Shown here one piece after another: positions 44,032 to 53,477 of a DNA stretch of 64,000 bases. The notes beneath the pieces are model-generated. The model saw only the letters and a list, made by a program, of their open reading frames with translations. It was not told the DNA's origin and did no database searches. The position numbers and the translations under genes are program-made. The stretch is from Rhodospirillaceae bacterium MC! (GTDB taxonomy: Bacteria; Pseudomonadota; Alphaproteobacteria; MC1): assembly GCA_002632265.1 (NCBI GenBank), contig NQOV01000005.1, positions 212,234 to 276,233 of the forward strand. The letters are read 5' to 3'. Position 1 is the stretch's first letter. Every line of letters begins with the position of its first letter.

Positions 44032-46065
44032 TTAAGAATCATGGAAATGATTATATATAATCTCTGCCAGTTCCTTAGAAACGCCGTCAACCTTAAGTAG
44101 GTCATCTTTCTTAGCTGATCCGACGGCTTTGGCTGATCCGAAATGGTGGAGTAAGGCTTTTTTGCGTTTTGAGCCGACGCCTTTTATTTCGTCTAGGGGA
44201 TTTTTTAGCATGTCTTTTGAGCGTTTGATTCGGTGCGTGCCTATGGCGAAACGGTGGGCCTCGTCTCGTAGGCGTTGGATGAAGTATTGTAAGGGATCAT
44301 TAAGATCTAAATGAACGGTAGGTTGATCAATGAAGACCAAACTTTCATCGCCAGAGTTTCGGCGTTCGCCTTTGGCTACGCCCATGAGTTTAATGTGATC
44401 TTGCAAATTAAGATCAACTAAAACCCCATAAGCTTGATTGAGCTGACCTCGTCCACCGTCAACGATAATAATATCAGGCACAGAATCCATATCTACAGAC
44501 TCCACAGAATCCACCGAGTTATCAGCTATTTTGATATTTTTTAATCTACGAGTAAGAACTTCATTCATCATGGCGAAATCGTCGCCGTCCGCATATCCGC
44601 CGTCCGTTTGCGATGCCGAATGTTTAATATTAAATTTACGATAAGCTTTTTTTACGAATCCCTCTTTGCCTGCTACAATCATCGCTCCTATGGCGTTTGT
44701 GCCTTGGATATGGGAGTTGTCATATACTTCCACACGTGCAGGAGTGCGATCCATAGCTAACAAGTTAGCCATTTTATCTAAAAACTTAGTCTGTGCTTGT
44801 GTATCCATTAATTTACGTGAAAGGGATTGCTTGGCGTTATCTTCGGCATGGGCGATCACTTTAGCCCTATCGCCTCGATGATTGCTTGAGATTTTAATCT
44901 TATACGTTCCCACACTTTCATAATCTTGATTGGCAAGGCTCAAAGCGTCGATCATAAGATTTTGATTGGCAATGGAAATATTCAACATAATCTCATGGGG
45001 AGCAGGACGATTATTATAAAACTGCATAATAAACGAAGATAAGATATTTTTATCGCTATCTTCTTCCCCATGCTTGGGAAAATAAGAGCGATTACCATAA
45101 TTTCGCCCACCACGGAAGAAAATAACTTCAATGCACACAACTCCCCCATTACGCACTAAAGCGAAGATATCCACATCCTTAAGGGTTTCAATATTGATGT
45201 TCTGATCGCTTTGAATGTTAGTCATGGCCTTAATACGATCACGCCATACTAAGGCTTGTTCGTAATCCATATTATCACTGGCGATTTGCATTTTCTCGGC
45301 GAATTCCTTTTGGATATCTGAAGATTTACCAGACAAAAAACTCTCCGCTAAGATGATATTTTTTTCATAATCATCAACCGATATATGCTTAACGCACGGC
45401 CCCGAACATCGCTTGATCTGATAAAGCAAACAAGCCCTAGTACGTGATGAGAAATCGCCGTCGCTACAAGTACGCAATAGGAAGATCTTTTCAAGAATTT
45501 CTATAGTCTGATTAACTGCCCATGTGGAAGCAAAAGGACCGAAATACTTCCCTTTAGTCGCCTGCTTGCCACGATGTTTTAAGATTTGCGGATAATCATG
45601 ATCCTTACGAATCAAAAGCATGGCAAAGGATTTATCATCCTTAAGTAAAATGTTATATTTAGGATCTAAGGATTTAATAAGATTAGCTTCCAACAACAAA
45701 GCCTCGGCCTCGCTTGATGTATTGGTAAACTCCATGCGAACGGTTTTAGCTACCATAAGCTGTAAACGTCGATTTAAGCGGTTTTCGTTGGTATAGTTAG
45801 TAACACGACGTTGAAGATTCTTTGCCTTTCCCACGTACAAAATATCATCATTAACACCTATCATACGGTAGACTCCTGCTGTATCAGGCAAAGTCTTCAC
45901 AAAATCCTTAATGATACAAAACCCACGTTTAAGATTAGGGATAGTTAAATCAAGAAAATTCTCATGATGTGGGATGTTTTTTTCTGCAATTAATTTATTA
46001 TAGATCTTGCGTACTTTGTTTTGCGTATCAGCTAGGGATTTATCTTGTAAGAGATTATCATTCAT
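44032..46065 (-). CDS. uvrC: Excinuclease ABC subunit C
   Basis: A 677-aa nucleotide-excision repair nuclease. The N-terminal GIY-YIG domain shows AGVYRMIG and DILYVGKAKNLQRRV; the UVR motif region is around KIQASDNMDYEQALVWRD-like sequence (EKMQIASDNMDYEQALVWRDRI); the RNase H-like nuclease is at VEVYDNSHIQGTNAIGAMIV and DIIIVDGGRGQLNQA; two HhH motifs (DEIKGVGSKRKKALL and KVDGVSKELAEII) end the protein. folE is 9 bp upstream on the same strand, indicating a folE-uvrC operon. Confidence 0.97.
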   Translation of the reverse strand: MNDNLLQDKSLADTQNKVRKIYNKLIAEKNIPHHENFLDLTIPNLKRGFCIIKDFVKTLPDTAGVYRMIGVNDDILYVGKAKNLQRRVTNYTNENRLNRRLQLMVAKTVRMEFTNTSSEAEALLLEANLIKSLDPKYNILLKDDKSFAMLLIRKDHDYPQILKHRGKQATKGKYFGPFASTWAVNQTIEILEKIFLLRTCSDGDFSSRTRACLLYQIKRCSGPCVKHISVDDYEKNIILAESFLSGKSSDIQKEFAEKMQIASDNMDYEQALVWRDRIKAMTNIQSDQNINIETLKDVDIFALVRNGGVVCIEVIFFRGGRNYGNRSYFPKHGEEDSDKNILSSFIMQFYNNRPAPHEIMLNISIANQNLMIDALSLANQDYESVGTYKIKISSNHRGDRAKVIAHAEDNAKQSLSRKLMDTQAQTKFLDKMANLLAMDRTPARVEVYDNSHIQGTNAIGAMIVAGKEGFVKKAYRKFNIKHSASQTDGGYADGDDFAMMNEVLTRRLKNIKIADNSVDSVESVDMDSVPDIIIVDGGRGQLNQAYGVLVDLNLQDHIKLMGVAKGERRNSGDESLVFIDQPTVHLDLNDPLQYFIQRLRDEAHRFAIGTHRIKRSKDMLKNPLDEIKGVGSKRKKALLHHFGSAKAVGSAKKDDLLKVDGVSKELAEIIYNHFHDS

Positions 46066-46074
46066 AGTTTTATC

Positions 46075-46638
46075 TTAAATATTAAGTAATCTGAAAAGCT
46101 TATCTTGGTTCTCTATTTCTTCAAACTGACCGCTAAAATTGGTGGTTATCAATTGGCTATCGGGTTTTCTTGCACCACGGCAACCGATACAAGTATGATG
46201 AGATTTTAAAATAACCGCAACCCCCAACGGCTGAAGATGTTTCACAAGAGAATCGGCGATCTCCATTGTAAGAGTTTCTTGGATCTGTAAACGATTGGCG
46301 AAACAATCAACCAAGCGGGCCATTTTCGATATACCCACCACCTTTTCATCAGGTATATAAGCAATATGAGCCTCGCCCGTAAAGAGTGCTAAATGATGTT
46401 CACAGAAACTTTGGAATTTAATATCTCGTAAAACTACCATATCACGATAATTTTGAGTATCTTCGAATGTTGTATTTAATATCTCGGCAGGATCTTGCTT
46501 ATAGCCTTGGCAATATTCATCGAAAGCCCTGATAAATCTAGCAGGAGTTTCAATTAATCCCTCTCGTGTAGGATCTTCTCCTAGATATTTTAGTAAGGTG
46601 ATAATTGCTTTTTCTGCGTCATTTTTTGTTGGTTTCAT
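46075..46638 (-). CDS. folE: GTP cyclohydrolase I
   Basis: A 187-aa enzyme that converts GTP to dihydroneopterin triphosphate, the first step of folate synthesis. Zinc-ligand regions SFCEHHLALFTGEAHIAYIP and KSHHTCIGCRGARKPD, and KMARLVDCFANRLQIQE, are diagnostic. The ATG at 46638 is chosen over a GTG one codon upstream. It is the first gene of a pair with uvrC. Confidence 0.97.
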   Translation of the reverse strand: MKPTKNDAEKAIITLLKYLGEDPTREGLIETPARFIRAFDEYCQGYKQDPAEILNTTFEDTQNYRDMVVLRDIKFQSFCEHHLALFTGEAHIAYIPDEKVVGISKMARLVDCFANRLQIQETLTMEIADSLVKHLQPLGVAVILKSHHTCIGCRGARKPDSQLITTNFSGQFEEIENQDKLFRLLNI

Positions 46639-46757
46639 CACTTTTTCCCATATTATGTAAATTAAAACTTGATTTTTATTTATAATAATATAGAATAAAA
46701 AGAAGATGATTGCAAATAGAATTTAATTTTTATACAAACTTAAAGGGGATATTGGTT

Positions 46758-48341
46758 ATGGCACGATACGAAGTATTAACATCTGATGATGGAAATACAT
46801 GGCAACTAGACAATAAATTCACTGACGGAAGCCAAGCAAAACATTATACATTTAGCATAATTGAACGAGGGCAAACCTTCGTTAAAATGATAGAAATAGA
46901 AGGCTCTACAGAAAACACCATTTTATTCGGCGAACCTAAACCACCTGAAAGCGAAAGCGATGGCGGAGATTGGATGAGAAAAGCTAACCGAGAGGGTAGT
47001 CAGGAAGCTAAACAAAAATTATCCCAAGAAGAGCAAATCTCCATCTCTAATCTTGTAATGTTGGTGGGGGTAGCTGTTGTTTTAGTTTTATCTTCTATCA
47101 TTATCGGCAAGTATTTATTTCATATTAATGATATTGCGATTTTATTTTTCATATCTGCGGGTATTTTATCATTTGCAGGAATCTTTTATTATGTGATTGC
47201 CGTGATACCTGCTAAAATCTCTGCAATGACATTCCACCACAAGCAAAAAGCCGAAGAAGATACCATAGAAGAAGATCAAATCCTTGGAGCTGAACTCCGT
47301 CGTGATCAACTGGAAATCGGTACAGAAGAAGATTTAGTGCCTGAAGAAGCTTTCGAAATTAAAAAACGTGTACGACAATTCATAAAAAATCTTCAAGCGG
47401 TGTCTAAAGCCTCAAATTCAAGAGCGAGCATGGAAATGACTTCAAGAATGTCCGTATATGCGTTTTTGTCAAAAATTATCCGATCTCTTGCCTTTGAAGA
47501 GAAGTTGGATTTCGAAAAACAAGTACTTACCATGCAAGAAATATACTCATTACTGGGATATCCAGCACAAGAAATTTCCTTTTTTTCTAAAAATATACTG
47601 TTATTTGAGGCCCTGCCTTTAATACGTTCCATGTCTACCGCTGGGGTTATTGCCTTTGATATGTTCAATAACGATAAAAAAGGCGATTGCATTCGTCATA
47701 TTAAGAAATCTTTAGACGATTGGTCAACAAACGCTTTACAAAATCCATTCGCCACCGAAATTTCTGTAATAAGCTTTCATGCGGAATGCTCGCAAGACAA
47801 TTTAATTAGAAGTATCTGTAATAGTTTCATTGATTTCAACGTGATGAAAGAAGTTAAATGGACCTTAAACTATTCCGTATATGTGATTAAAACAGGTACG
47901 CCCATAGTGGATATCTTAAAAGATGTCATTTCATTCTCCAATAAAGCCACCAATCATGATCTAGTTCCTAGGGTTTCAATGTTTAGCGGTCCAATTATCG
48001 ATACTACAGATACAGGATTAACCGTAGTTGACTATGTTAATCAGATCTGCAATGAAAGTCATGACGGCTTGCTACTTGTTCCTAAATTTAAAGCTGTGGA
48101 TTTCCCACAACCACTTCTTGAGCAAATGAGAGAAGTGCCTGTGGCTATGGATGACAATCATACCGATCTCGATATGACAAGCGTGGCCATTTCCCTACAA
48201 ATGCTTGAACAATACTTCCGCACATCCGACTCTCCACAAAGCGAAGACAATGACAACTCACAAAAGCAAAAAAAGAGCAGTAATCAAGCCAAACCTCAAA
48301 CCCAACCCAAACCCACACACCCCCAACCAACCGCCAGCTAA
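46758..48341 (+). CDS. Uncharacterised membrane protein with degenerate cyclase-like C-terminal region
   Basis: A 527-aa protein. An N-terminal beta-rich module (RYEVLTSDDGNTWQL to about 60) is followed by two transmembrane helices (about 96-118 and 125-150) and a cytoplasmic region to residue 527 ending in a Pro/Gln-rich tail. Residues 333-447 (TEISVISFHAE, VPRVSMFSGPI, VVDYVNQICNESHDGLLLV) faintly recall the order of motifs in class III nucleotide cyclases, but metal-binding aspartates are not evident, so any such domain would be inactive. AAAGGGG precedes the ATG at 46758. The next gene starts 14 bp later. Function unknown. Confidence 0.7.
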   Translation: MARYEVLTSDDGNTWQLDNKFTDGSQAKHYTFSIIERGQTFVKMIEIEGSTENTILFGEPKPPESESDGGDWMRKANREGSQEAKQKLSQEEQISISNLVMLVGVAVVLVLSSIIIGKYLFHINDIAILFFISAGILSFAGIFYYVIAVIPAKISAMTFHHKQKAEEDTIEEDQILGAELRRDQLEIGTEEDLVPEEAFEIKKRVRQFIKNLQAVSKASNSRASMEMTSRMSVYAFLSKIIRSLAFEEKLDFEKQVLTMQEIYSLLGYPAQEISFFSKNILLFEALPLIRSMSTAGVIAFDMFNNDKKGDCIRHIKKSLDDWSTNALQNPFATEISVISFHAECSQDNLIRSICNSFIDFNVMKEVKWTLNYSVYVIKTGTPIVDILKDVISFSNKATNHDLVPRVSMFSGPIIDTTDTGLTVVDYVNQICNESHDGLLLVPKFKAVDFPQPLLEQMREVPVAMDDNHTDLDMTSVAISLQMLEQYFRTSDSPQSEDNDNSQKQKKSSNQAKPQTQPKPTHPQPTAS

Positions 48342-48355
48342 ATTAAGGTAATATA

Positions 48356-49228
48356 ATGATCTTGTTTCATAATTCTTCGTATATCTTACAATTCATAATC
48401 ACATTCATAGTAGTAATTGCTTTGTGCATTAAAACAACTAATATGATATTTACAAGCCCATGGCAAACGCAGATTACAAAAGAAAACCATAAAAAGATAG
48501 CCATATGTATTAGTATATTGACGTTCTTTTTAAGCTATATTCTTTCGCCTTTCCATGTGTTTGAATTACCATACCGTCCTTTTATTTGGCTTACAGTCAT
48601 CAAATTCATACTCCATTATCAACCTTATTTTATAATAAACTTACTATTTATCATCCCTATTATTGGGATAATTCCTGCCATTAACAAACTGAATAAACAT
48701 AAGTTCTCTTCCCCTTTCTTTTTGATATTAATGATTATATTACATTTAGTACTTACCGTACTATGGTTTAACATAATATATTTACTTAGTATAAAAACTA
48801 TGGGCAATATACTAGCCATGAGTACTTACGTATTCCTATTCTTTTGGTTAACTGTTACTACCTTACATTTTTTACATGAAAGCGATTCGCAAGATCAATC
48901 TCCCTTTAGAAAAATATGGCAAGTCTTCTTAATATCTACCGTAGCAATCGCCATAATTAATATATTATATACTCTCACTTATGCTGGATCAATAGTCTTA
49001 AAATTTGCAGGCTTAAAACACCATATAAACATAGTATCTAACCTAATTTTTTATATACTCGCCCTACTCTTCCTATTCACCCCCAACTATCTCAACAACA
49101 AACAAACCCATATTATTAGCGGAAAAGTAATAAAAATAGCCTCAATCACCATCGGCTTAATAACCCTTTTAATAATAGCCACCTTCCTAATCACCACCCT
49201 TATAACCCAATACAACCACTCCCATTAA
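48356..49228 (+). CDS. Polytopic membrane protein of unknown function
   Basis: A 290-aa protein made almost entirely of hydrophobic segments, about seven or eight predicted helices (for example FIITFIVVIALCI, FFLILMIILHLVLTVLWFNII and IASITIGLITLLIIATFLIT). It has no motif I recognise. It begins 14 bp after the preceding membrane protein gene and is probably co-transcribed with it; the two may form a complex. The 3' end becomes very C-rich on the plus strand, leading into the repeat block. Confidence 0.7.
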   Translation: MILFHNSSYILQFIITFIVVIALCIKTTNMIFTSPWQTQITKENHKKIAICISILTFFLSYILSPFHVFELPYRPFIWLTVIKFILHYQPYFIINLLFIIPIIGIIPAINKLNKHKFSSPFFLILMIILHLVLTVLWFNIIYLLSIKTMGNILAMSTYVFLFFWLTVTTLHFLHESDSQDQSPFRKIWQVFLISTVAIAIINILYTLTYAGSIVLKFAGLKHHINIVSNLIFYILALLFLFTPNYLNNKQTHIISGKVIKIASITIGLITLLIIATFLITTLITQYNHSH

Positions 49229-49330
49229 ACCACCCATCCCCCCCCACTCCAGAACATAAACATACCCTTACAACACAAAACATACCTACAAACCATACGA
49301 ACCACACGGATCGCAGATCATACGTATAGC

Positions 49331-49664
49331 ATATTCTCATTCCACATTATATCTTCTCAAAGAAATATAAATATAAATGCAACTTATATATCATTTCTAT
49401 TGCTTATATTTGCAGGCCTAAACCAAATCTAATTTAGATATATATAATAATACTTTTAGTATATTATAATAAATTAATGACATGTCTAAAAGTAGCCACT
49501 GATTAAACCATACTTAAAATAGCAATATATATATTTATTATATACCTATTTTAGGCCAGAAAATATAATAACAAACATAATATAAAGCAAAGCATTTCTA
49601 TTTGTGATATTCTTTTATAATATGGAATAACAATACTACACGAACCGCATGCCATAGAGATCGC
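49331..49664. repeat. Tandem duplication, copy 1 (334 bp)
   Basis: Begins ATATTCTCATTCCACATTAT and ends in ACGAACCGCATGCCATAGAGATCGC written across 49640-49664. It is almost identical to the next copy; the main difference is an extra 6 bp (ATATAA) near 49370. It contains an inverted repeat at 49405-49567. Confidence 0.85.
49405..49567. repeat. Split GGCCAGC-family inverted repeat, copy 2
   Basis: Left arm TATATTTGCAGGCCTAAA and right arm TTTTAGGCCAGAAAATATA enclose about 125 bp of AT-rich sequence containing smaller inverted repeats. It resembles a MITE-like element with terminal inverted repeats, or an expanded version of the compact palindromes. A TTTCTATTTGTGAT box follows at about 49598. 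Confidence 0.7.
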
Positions 49665-49992
49665 ATATTCTCATTCCACATTATATCTTCTCAAAGAAAT
49701 ATAAATGCAACTTATATATCATTTCTATTGCTCATATTTGCAGGCCTAAATTAAATCTAATTTAGATATATATAATAATACTTTTAGTATGTTATAATAA
49801 ATTAATGATATGTCTAAAAATAGCCACTGATTAAACCATACTTAAAATAGCAATATATATATTTATTATATACCTATTTTAGGCCAGAAAATATAATAAC
49901 AAACATAATATAAAGCAAAACATTTTTATTTGTGATATTCTTTTATAATATGGAATAACAATAACACACGAACCGCATGCCATACGGATCGC
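49665..49992. repeat. Tandem duplication, copy 2 (328 bp)
   Basis: Second unit, directly abutting the first, with scattered substitutions. After it the sequence continues with further short pieces reading CACAGATCGCAT, as if more unit ends had been present. Confidence 0.85.
49733..49895. repeat. Split GGCCAGC-family inverted repeat, copy 3
   Basis: Same structure as at 49405-49567, inside the second tandem unit: CATATTTGCAGGCCTAAA on the left and TTTTAGGCCAGAAAATATA on the right, followed by a TTTTTATTTGTGAT box at about 49923. Confidence 0.7.
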
Positions 49993-50066
49993 AAACCACA
50001 CAGATCGCATACAGTACCACCCCCCCCCGCATTATAACATACTGTTATACTTTATATCCATTTTGA

Positions 50067-50107
50067 TTTATTATTGCTGGCCTAAATAATAGGCCAGCAA
50101 TAATAAA
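50067..50107. repeat. Compact GGCCAGC palindrome, copy 4
   Basis: Arms TTTATTATTGCTGGCCTA and TAGGCCAGCAATAATAAA with a 5-nt loop AATAA. The core matches the copies at 4438 and 63884 but the outer 7 bp differ in both arms together. Confidence 0.85.
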
Positions 50108-50215
50108 ACCCACCATGAACCACCACAATAAAAACAATATCCTAAATAAAAATACTACTTTTATTTAGGATATTTTATATTACCCAACTGCTTTTTCACG
50201 CCCCTACCAAGAGTT

Positions 50216-50312
50216 TGGGAAAAAGTAGTTGAGTGCATGTCTTTAATCGTGGCGTACATGTATATGTACTACCTAAGCCCCGATTAAAGATATTGAATGA
50301 CTACTGTTTCGC
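50216..50312 (-). repeat. Stop-proximal hairpin repeat, copy after uxaA
   Basis: Outer arms GGGAAAAAGTAGTTGAG and TGACTACTGTTTCGC, inner arms CTTTAATCG / CGATTAAAG. It starts 3 bp after the uxaA stop codon (minus strand). A half copy with the CTTTTTCACGCCCC end lies next to it at 50184-50205. Confidence 0.8.
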
Positions 50313-50315
50313 ACT

Positions 50316-51806
50316 CTAAAGGGTTACGCCAGATTTGAAGATTGCTATCTCTTTGAAGTTATTCTTTTCGTTGTTGGTGGGTTGACCGTTGGCGACTGTT
50401 ACGATGTAATCGATGAATTCGGCTAGGAGGTCATCCATTGATATATCTTCACTTACTAGGCGACCAGCGTTGAAATCGATCCAGCGAGTTTTTCTTGTGG
50501 CAAGATCCGAGTTGGTGGCGATTTTTACGGTTGGTACGTAACCACCGTAAGGGTTTCCTCGACCTGTTGTGAATAAAACCATATGGCAACCTGTGGAAGC
50601 TAAGGCGGTAGTGGCCACTGCGTCGTTACCTGGGGCACTTAACAGGTTAAGGCCGGCAGTTTTTAAGGTTTCGCCATATTTTAGGACGTCGTTAACTTTC
50701 GACAGTCCTGACTTTTGCGTACACCCTAGGGATTTATCTTCAAGTGTAGTAATCCCGCCTTTTTTATTACCTGGAGAGGGATTCTCATAAATTTCTTGAT
50801 CGTGTTTGATGAAGTAACTTTTAAAATCGTTGATTAGATCTACGGTTTTATTGAATGTTGCCTTATCTTTACAGCGTTCCATAAGCAAGGTTTCTGCTCC
50901 GAACATTTCTGGCACTTCTGTTAGGACAGAAATACCGCCATTTTGGATGATATAGTCGGAAAATTCTCCCAACATGGGATTGGCGGTAATTCCTGAAAAG
51001 CCGTCTGATCCGCCACATTCAAGACCGAATTTTAACTTGCCTATGGATACTTGCTCACGTTTATCCTTTTGCATATTCTCATATAAGGCCGTTAATTCCT
51101 TAACTCCTTGAGAGATTTCATCGTCATGATCTTGAGAGATAAGAAAATGAATGCGGTTTTCATCATAATCGCCTAAAGTATCCTTAAATACGCCCAGTTG
51201 ATTATTTTCACATCCTAAACCAAGAACCAAAACACCGCCTGCATTGGGATGTTTTGCCGTATTTTGCAATATGGTCTTAGTATTTTCATGATCTTCGCCC
51301 AATTGCGAACATCCGTAATTGTGAGTTAGAACGGTTATAAGAGATTTATCCACGCTAGGATTTAAGCGTAAAAATTCTTCTTTTATCAGAGTGCCGATAC
51401 CATTCACACAACCCACAGTTGGAATTATCCACAAGTCATTTCTAATACCAACTTCGCCATTTTTACGCTTGAAAACCATAACTTTTTTTTCTGGAATATC
51501 CACATTAAAAGCTTTGAAATTTTCCACATATGTATACTCATTAAGATCTTTTAGGTTGGTTTTTAGATTGTGAACATGTAACCATTGCCCTGATTTGACA
51601 TCTGCCAGCAGATGTCCGATCGGCATACCGTATTTAATGATATTTGTATCCTTAAGCATATGATCTAAAGAGATTTTATGACCTTTGCCCACATCTTCAA
51701 TTAGGATAATTTCCTTATCATTAACGCTAAAGCTATAGCCTTTTTTAAGATCCACCAAGGCAATGGCCACATTATCATCCCTATGGATTTGTATGAATTC
51801 TTTCAT
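50316..51806 (-). CDS. uxaA: Altronate dehydratase
   Basis: A 496-aa enzyme converting D-altronate to 2-keto-3-deoxy-D-gluconate. The N-terminal SAF-like domain (to about residue 95, ending WLHVHNLKTNL) is followed by the dehydratase domain with NDLWIIPTVGCVNGIG, VLTHNYGCSQLGEDHENT, KFGLECGGSDGFSGITANPMLG and STGCHMVLFTTGRGNPYGG. Length matches UxaA. It is the last of three same-strand genes (lgoD-like, uxaB, uxaA) and follows uxaB by 49 bp. Confidence 0.95.
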   Translation of the reverse strand: MKEFIQIHRDDNVAIALVDLKKGYSFSVNDKEIILIEDVGKGHKISLDHMLKDTNIIKYGMPIGHLLADVKSGQWLHVHNLKTNLKDLNEYTYVENFKAFNVDIPEKKVMVFKRKNGEVGIRNDLWIIPTVGCVNGIGTLIKEEFLRLNPSVDKSLITVLTHNYGCSQLGEDHENTKTILQNTAKHPNAGGVLVLGLGCENNQLGVFKDTLGDYDENRIHFLISQDHDDEISQGVKELTALYENMQKDKREQVSIGKLKFGLECGGSDGFSGITANPMLGEFSDYIIQNGGISVLTEVPEMFGAETLLMERCKDKATFNKTVDLINDFKSYFIKHDQEIYENPSPGNKKGGITTLEDKSLGCTQKSGLSKVNDVLKYGETLKTAGLNLLSAPGNDAVATTALASTGCHMVLFTTGRGNPYGGYVPTVKIATNSDLATRKTRWIDFNAGRLVSEDISMDDLLAEFIDYIVTVANGQPTNNEKNNFKEIAIFKSGVTL

Positions 51807-51855
51807 TATTTCTTATCCTTATTTCCTATCATGATTTCTCGTCTTATGCGAGCTA

Positions 51856-53298
51856 TTAAAGTACTTCTTTAATAGCTTCTTTCATGCCTTTTTTGTCGAT
51901 ACTTTCCACGTAAGAAGCTACCAACTCAAGCATATTACCAAGCTTAGTAAGATCTTGATCCCAATGATCTTTCATGGCAAGAATTGGAGTAACGAGCTTT
52001 TTATAGTCGCCATTAAATTCGCCCCATGCTTTATTATACATATCTAGGAATTTTTGTTCGTCGTTCACTGCAATTTTTTCGCCGTTACGTTCGCCTTTGA
52101 AAAAGCGAATCATCGCAGCCATAGCAAAAACTAAACCCTTAGGCAGTTCACCATTTTTCTCATAATAACTTAAAACTTGCGGTAAAATTCTCGATTTATA
52201 CTTGGATGTGGAATTCAAAGAAATCGCCATTAGGAAATGCTTAACATAAGGATTTTTAAAGCGATTAATAACCGCAGTGGCAAAATTCTTTAACTCATCC
52301 TTATCCATATCCAAAGCAGGAATGATTTCATTTTGTAAGGTATTACTTAAATAGGTTCTAATGGTTTCATTTTCTAATGAATCTCTAACTGTATCAATAC
52401 CATACAAATATGAAACTGGAACAATAGAACTATGAGCCCCATTTAGAATTCCTACTTTTCTGGTTTTAAATGGTTTAAGATCATCAACAATTTTAATGTT
52501 TAAATTAACTTGATTTAACTTCAATTCTTTTTCCAAGATATCCTTAGGTCCTTGAATAACGAACAAATAAAAATACTCGCCTGTTGTCATGAAATCATCA
52601 GTATAGCCGATTTCTTTTTCCAATTCGTCCTTTTCATCCTTAGGATAACCAGTAACAATTCGATCAACTAAAGTTGAACACCAAACATTATCTTTTTCCA
52701 ACCATGTTTTGAATTCGCTTTCCAACTGCCATAAATCTGCCAATTGTAGAACGATTTTTTTAAGTTCGACACCATTATAATCGATCAATTCACAGGGTAA
52801 AAGAATCAAGCCCTTATCTGATTCGCCCTTAAAGGTTTTGAATCTTTCATGAAGAAATCTTGTTAATTTACCTGGATAGGAATTTTGTGGTTTATCATCA
52901 TATTTATCATTACTATCATAAACAATCCCCGCCTCTGTGGTATTTGAGACAATGAATCTAATATTCGGATCTCGTGCTAGCTCTAGATATTCATCGAATT
53001 TCTTATAAATGGGAATCTCTTTATTAACCGATGAAATAACACGATAATCTTTTACTACCTTGTTTTCTTCGTTAATACCTCGAATGATTGAAGTATACAA
53101 ACCATCTTGAGTATCTAAAAGGGGTAAAGTATCCGTATCAATGGGTCTGATGATGGTAACCCCTGCGTCTAAATCGGTTTTTTCATTTAAAATATCAATT
53201 TGCCAATCGAAAAAACATCTCAAGAAGTTTCCTTCGCCAAACTGTACTATTCTATTGGTGAATTTTTTATGTTCAAAATTCGTTCTATTTAATTTCAT
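51856..53298 (-). CDS. uxaB: Tagaturonate reductase
   Basis: A 480-aa NAD-dependent mannitol-dehydrogenase-family enzyme reducing D-tagaturonate to D-altronate. It opens with NRIVQFGEGNFLRCFFDWQIDIL, contains SNTTEAGIVYD and KVGILNGAHSSIVPVSYLYG, and has the usual UxaB length. GGAGAG lies upstream of the ATG. It sits between the alcohol dehydrogenase-like gene and uxaA, consistent with consecutive steps. Confidence 0.95.
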   Translation of the reverse strand: MKLNRTNFEHKKFTNRIVQFGEGNFLRCFFDWQIDILNEKTDLDAGVTIIRPIDTDTLPLLDTQDGLYTSIIRGINEENKVVKDYRVISSVNKEIPIYKKFDEYLELARDPNIRFIVSNTTEAGIVYDSNDKYDDKPQNSYPGKLTRFLHERFKTFKGESDKGLILLPCELIDYNGVELKKIVLQLADLWQLESEFKTWLEKDNVWCSTLVDRIVTGYPKDEKDELEKEIGYTDDFMTTGEYFYLFVIQGPKDILEKELKLNQVNLNIKIVDDLKPFKTRKVGILNGAHSSIVPVSYLYGIDTVRDSLENETIRTYLSNTLQNEIIPALDMDKDELKNFATAVINRFKNPYVKHFLMAISLNSTSKYKSRILPQVLSYYEKNGELPKGLVFAMAAMIRFFKGERNGEKIAVNDEQKFLDMYNKAWGEFNGDYKKLVTPILAMKDHWDQDLTKLGNMLELVASYVESIDKKGMKEAIKEVL

Positions 53299-53477
53299 TT
53301 TTCTCTCCTGTATGTGGACATATTACTTAAGTATATGTTTTTACATTATATTCTTACATATTAAGTTTTAGCATATTAAGTCTTGATATATTAAGTTTCA
53401 ACACATTAAGCTAACATATAAAGTAACTTTTAAAGTTTATATATGAATACTTATATGTTAAAACTTAACAACTAAAA

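Larger units (their letters stand above)
49229..50315. other. Gene-free block of repeats
   Basis: About 1.1 kb with no plausible gene. It holds a tandem duplication of about 330 bp (49331-49664 and 49665-49992), each copy containing an internal inverted repeat with GGCC-TAAA arms, then the compact palindrome at 50067-50107, a small hairpin CCTAAATAAAA / TTTTATTTAGG near 50142-50170, a half copy of the stop-proximal repeat (50184-50205) and a full copy at 50216-50312. Short C-runs occur at about 49237 and 50020. Confidence 0.8.
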
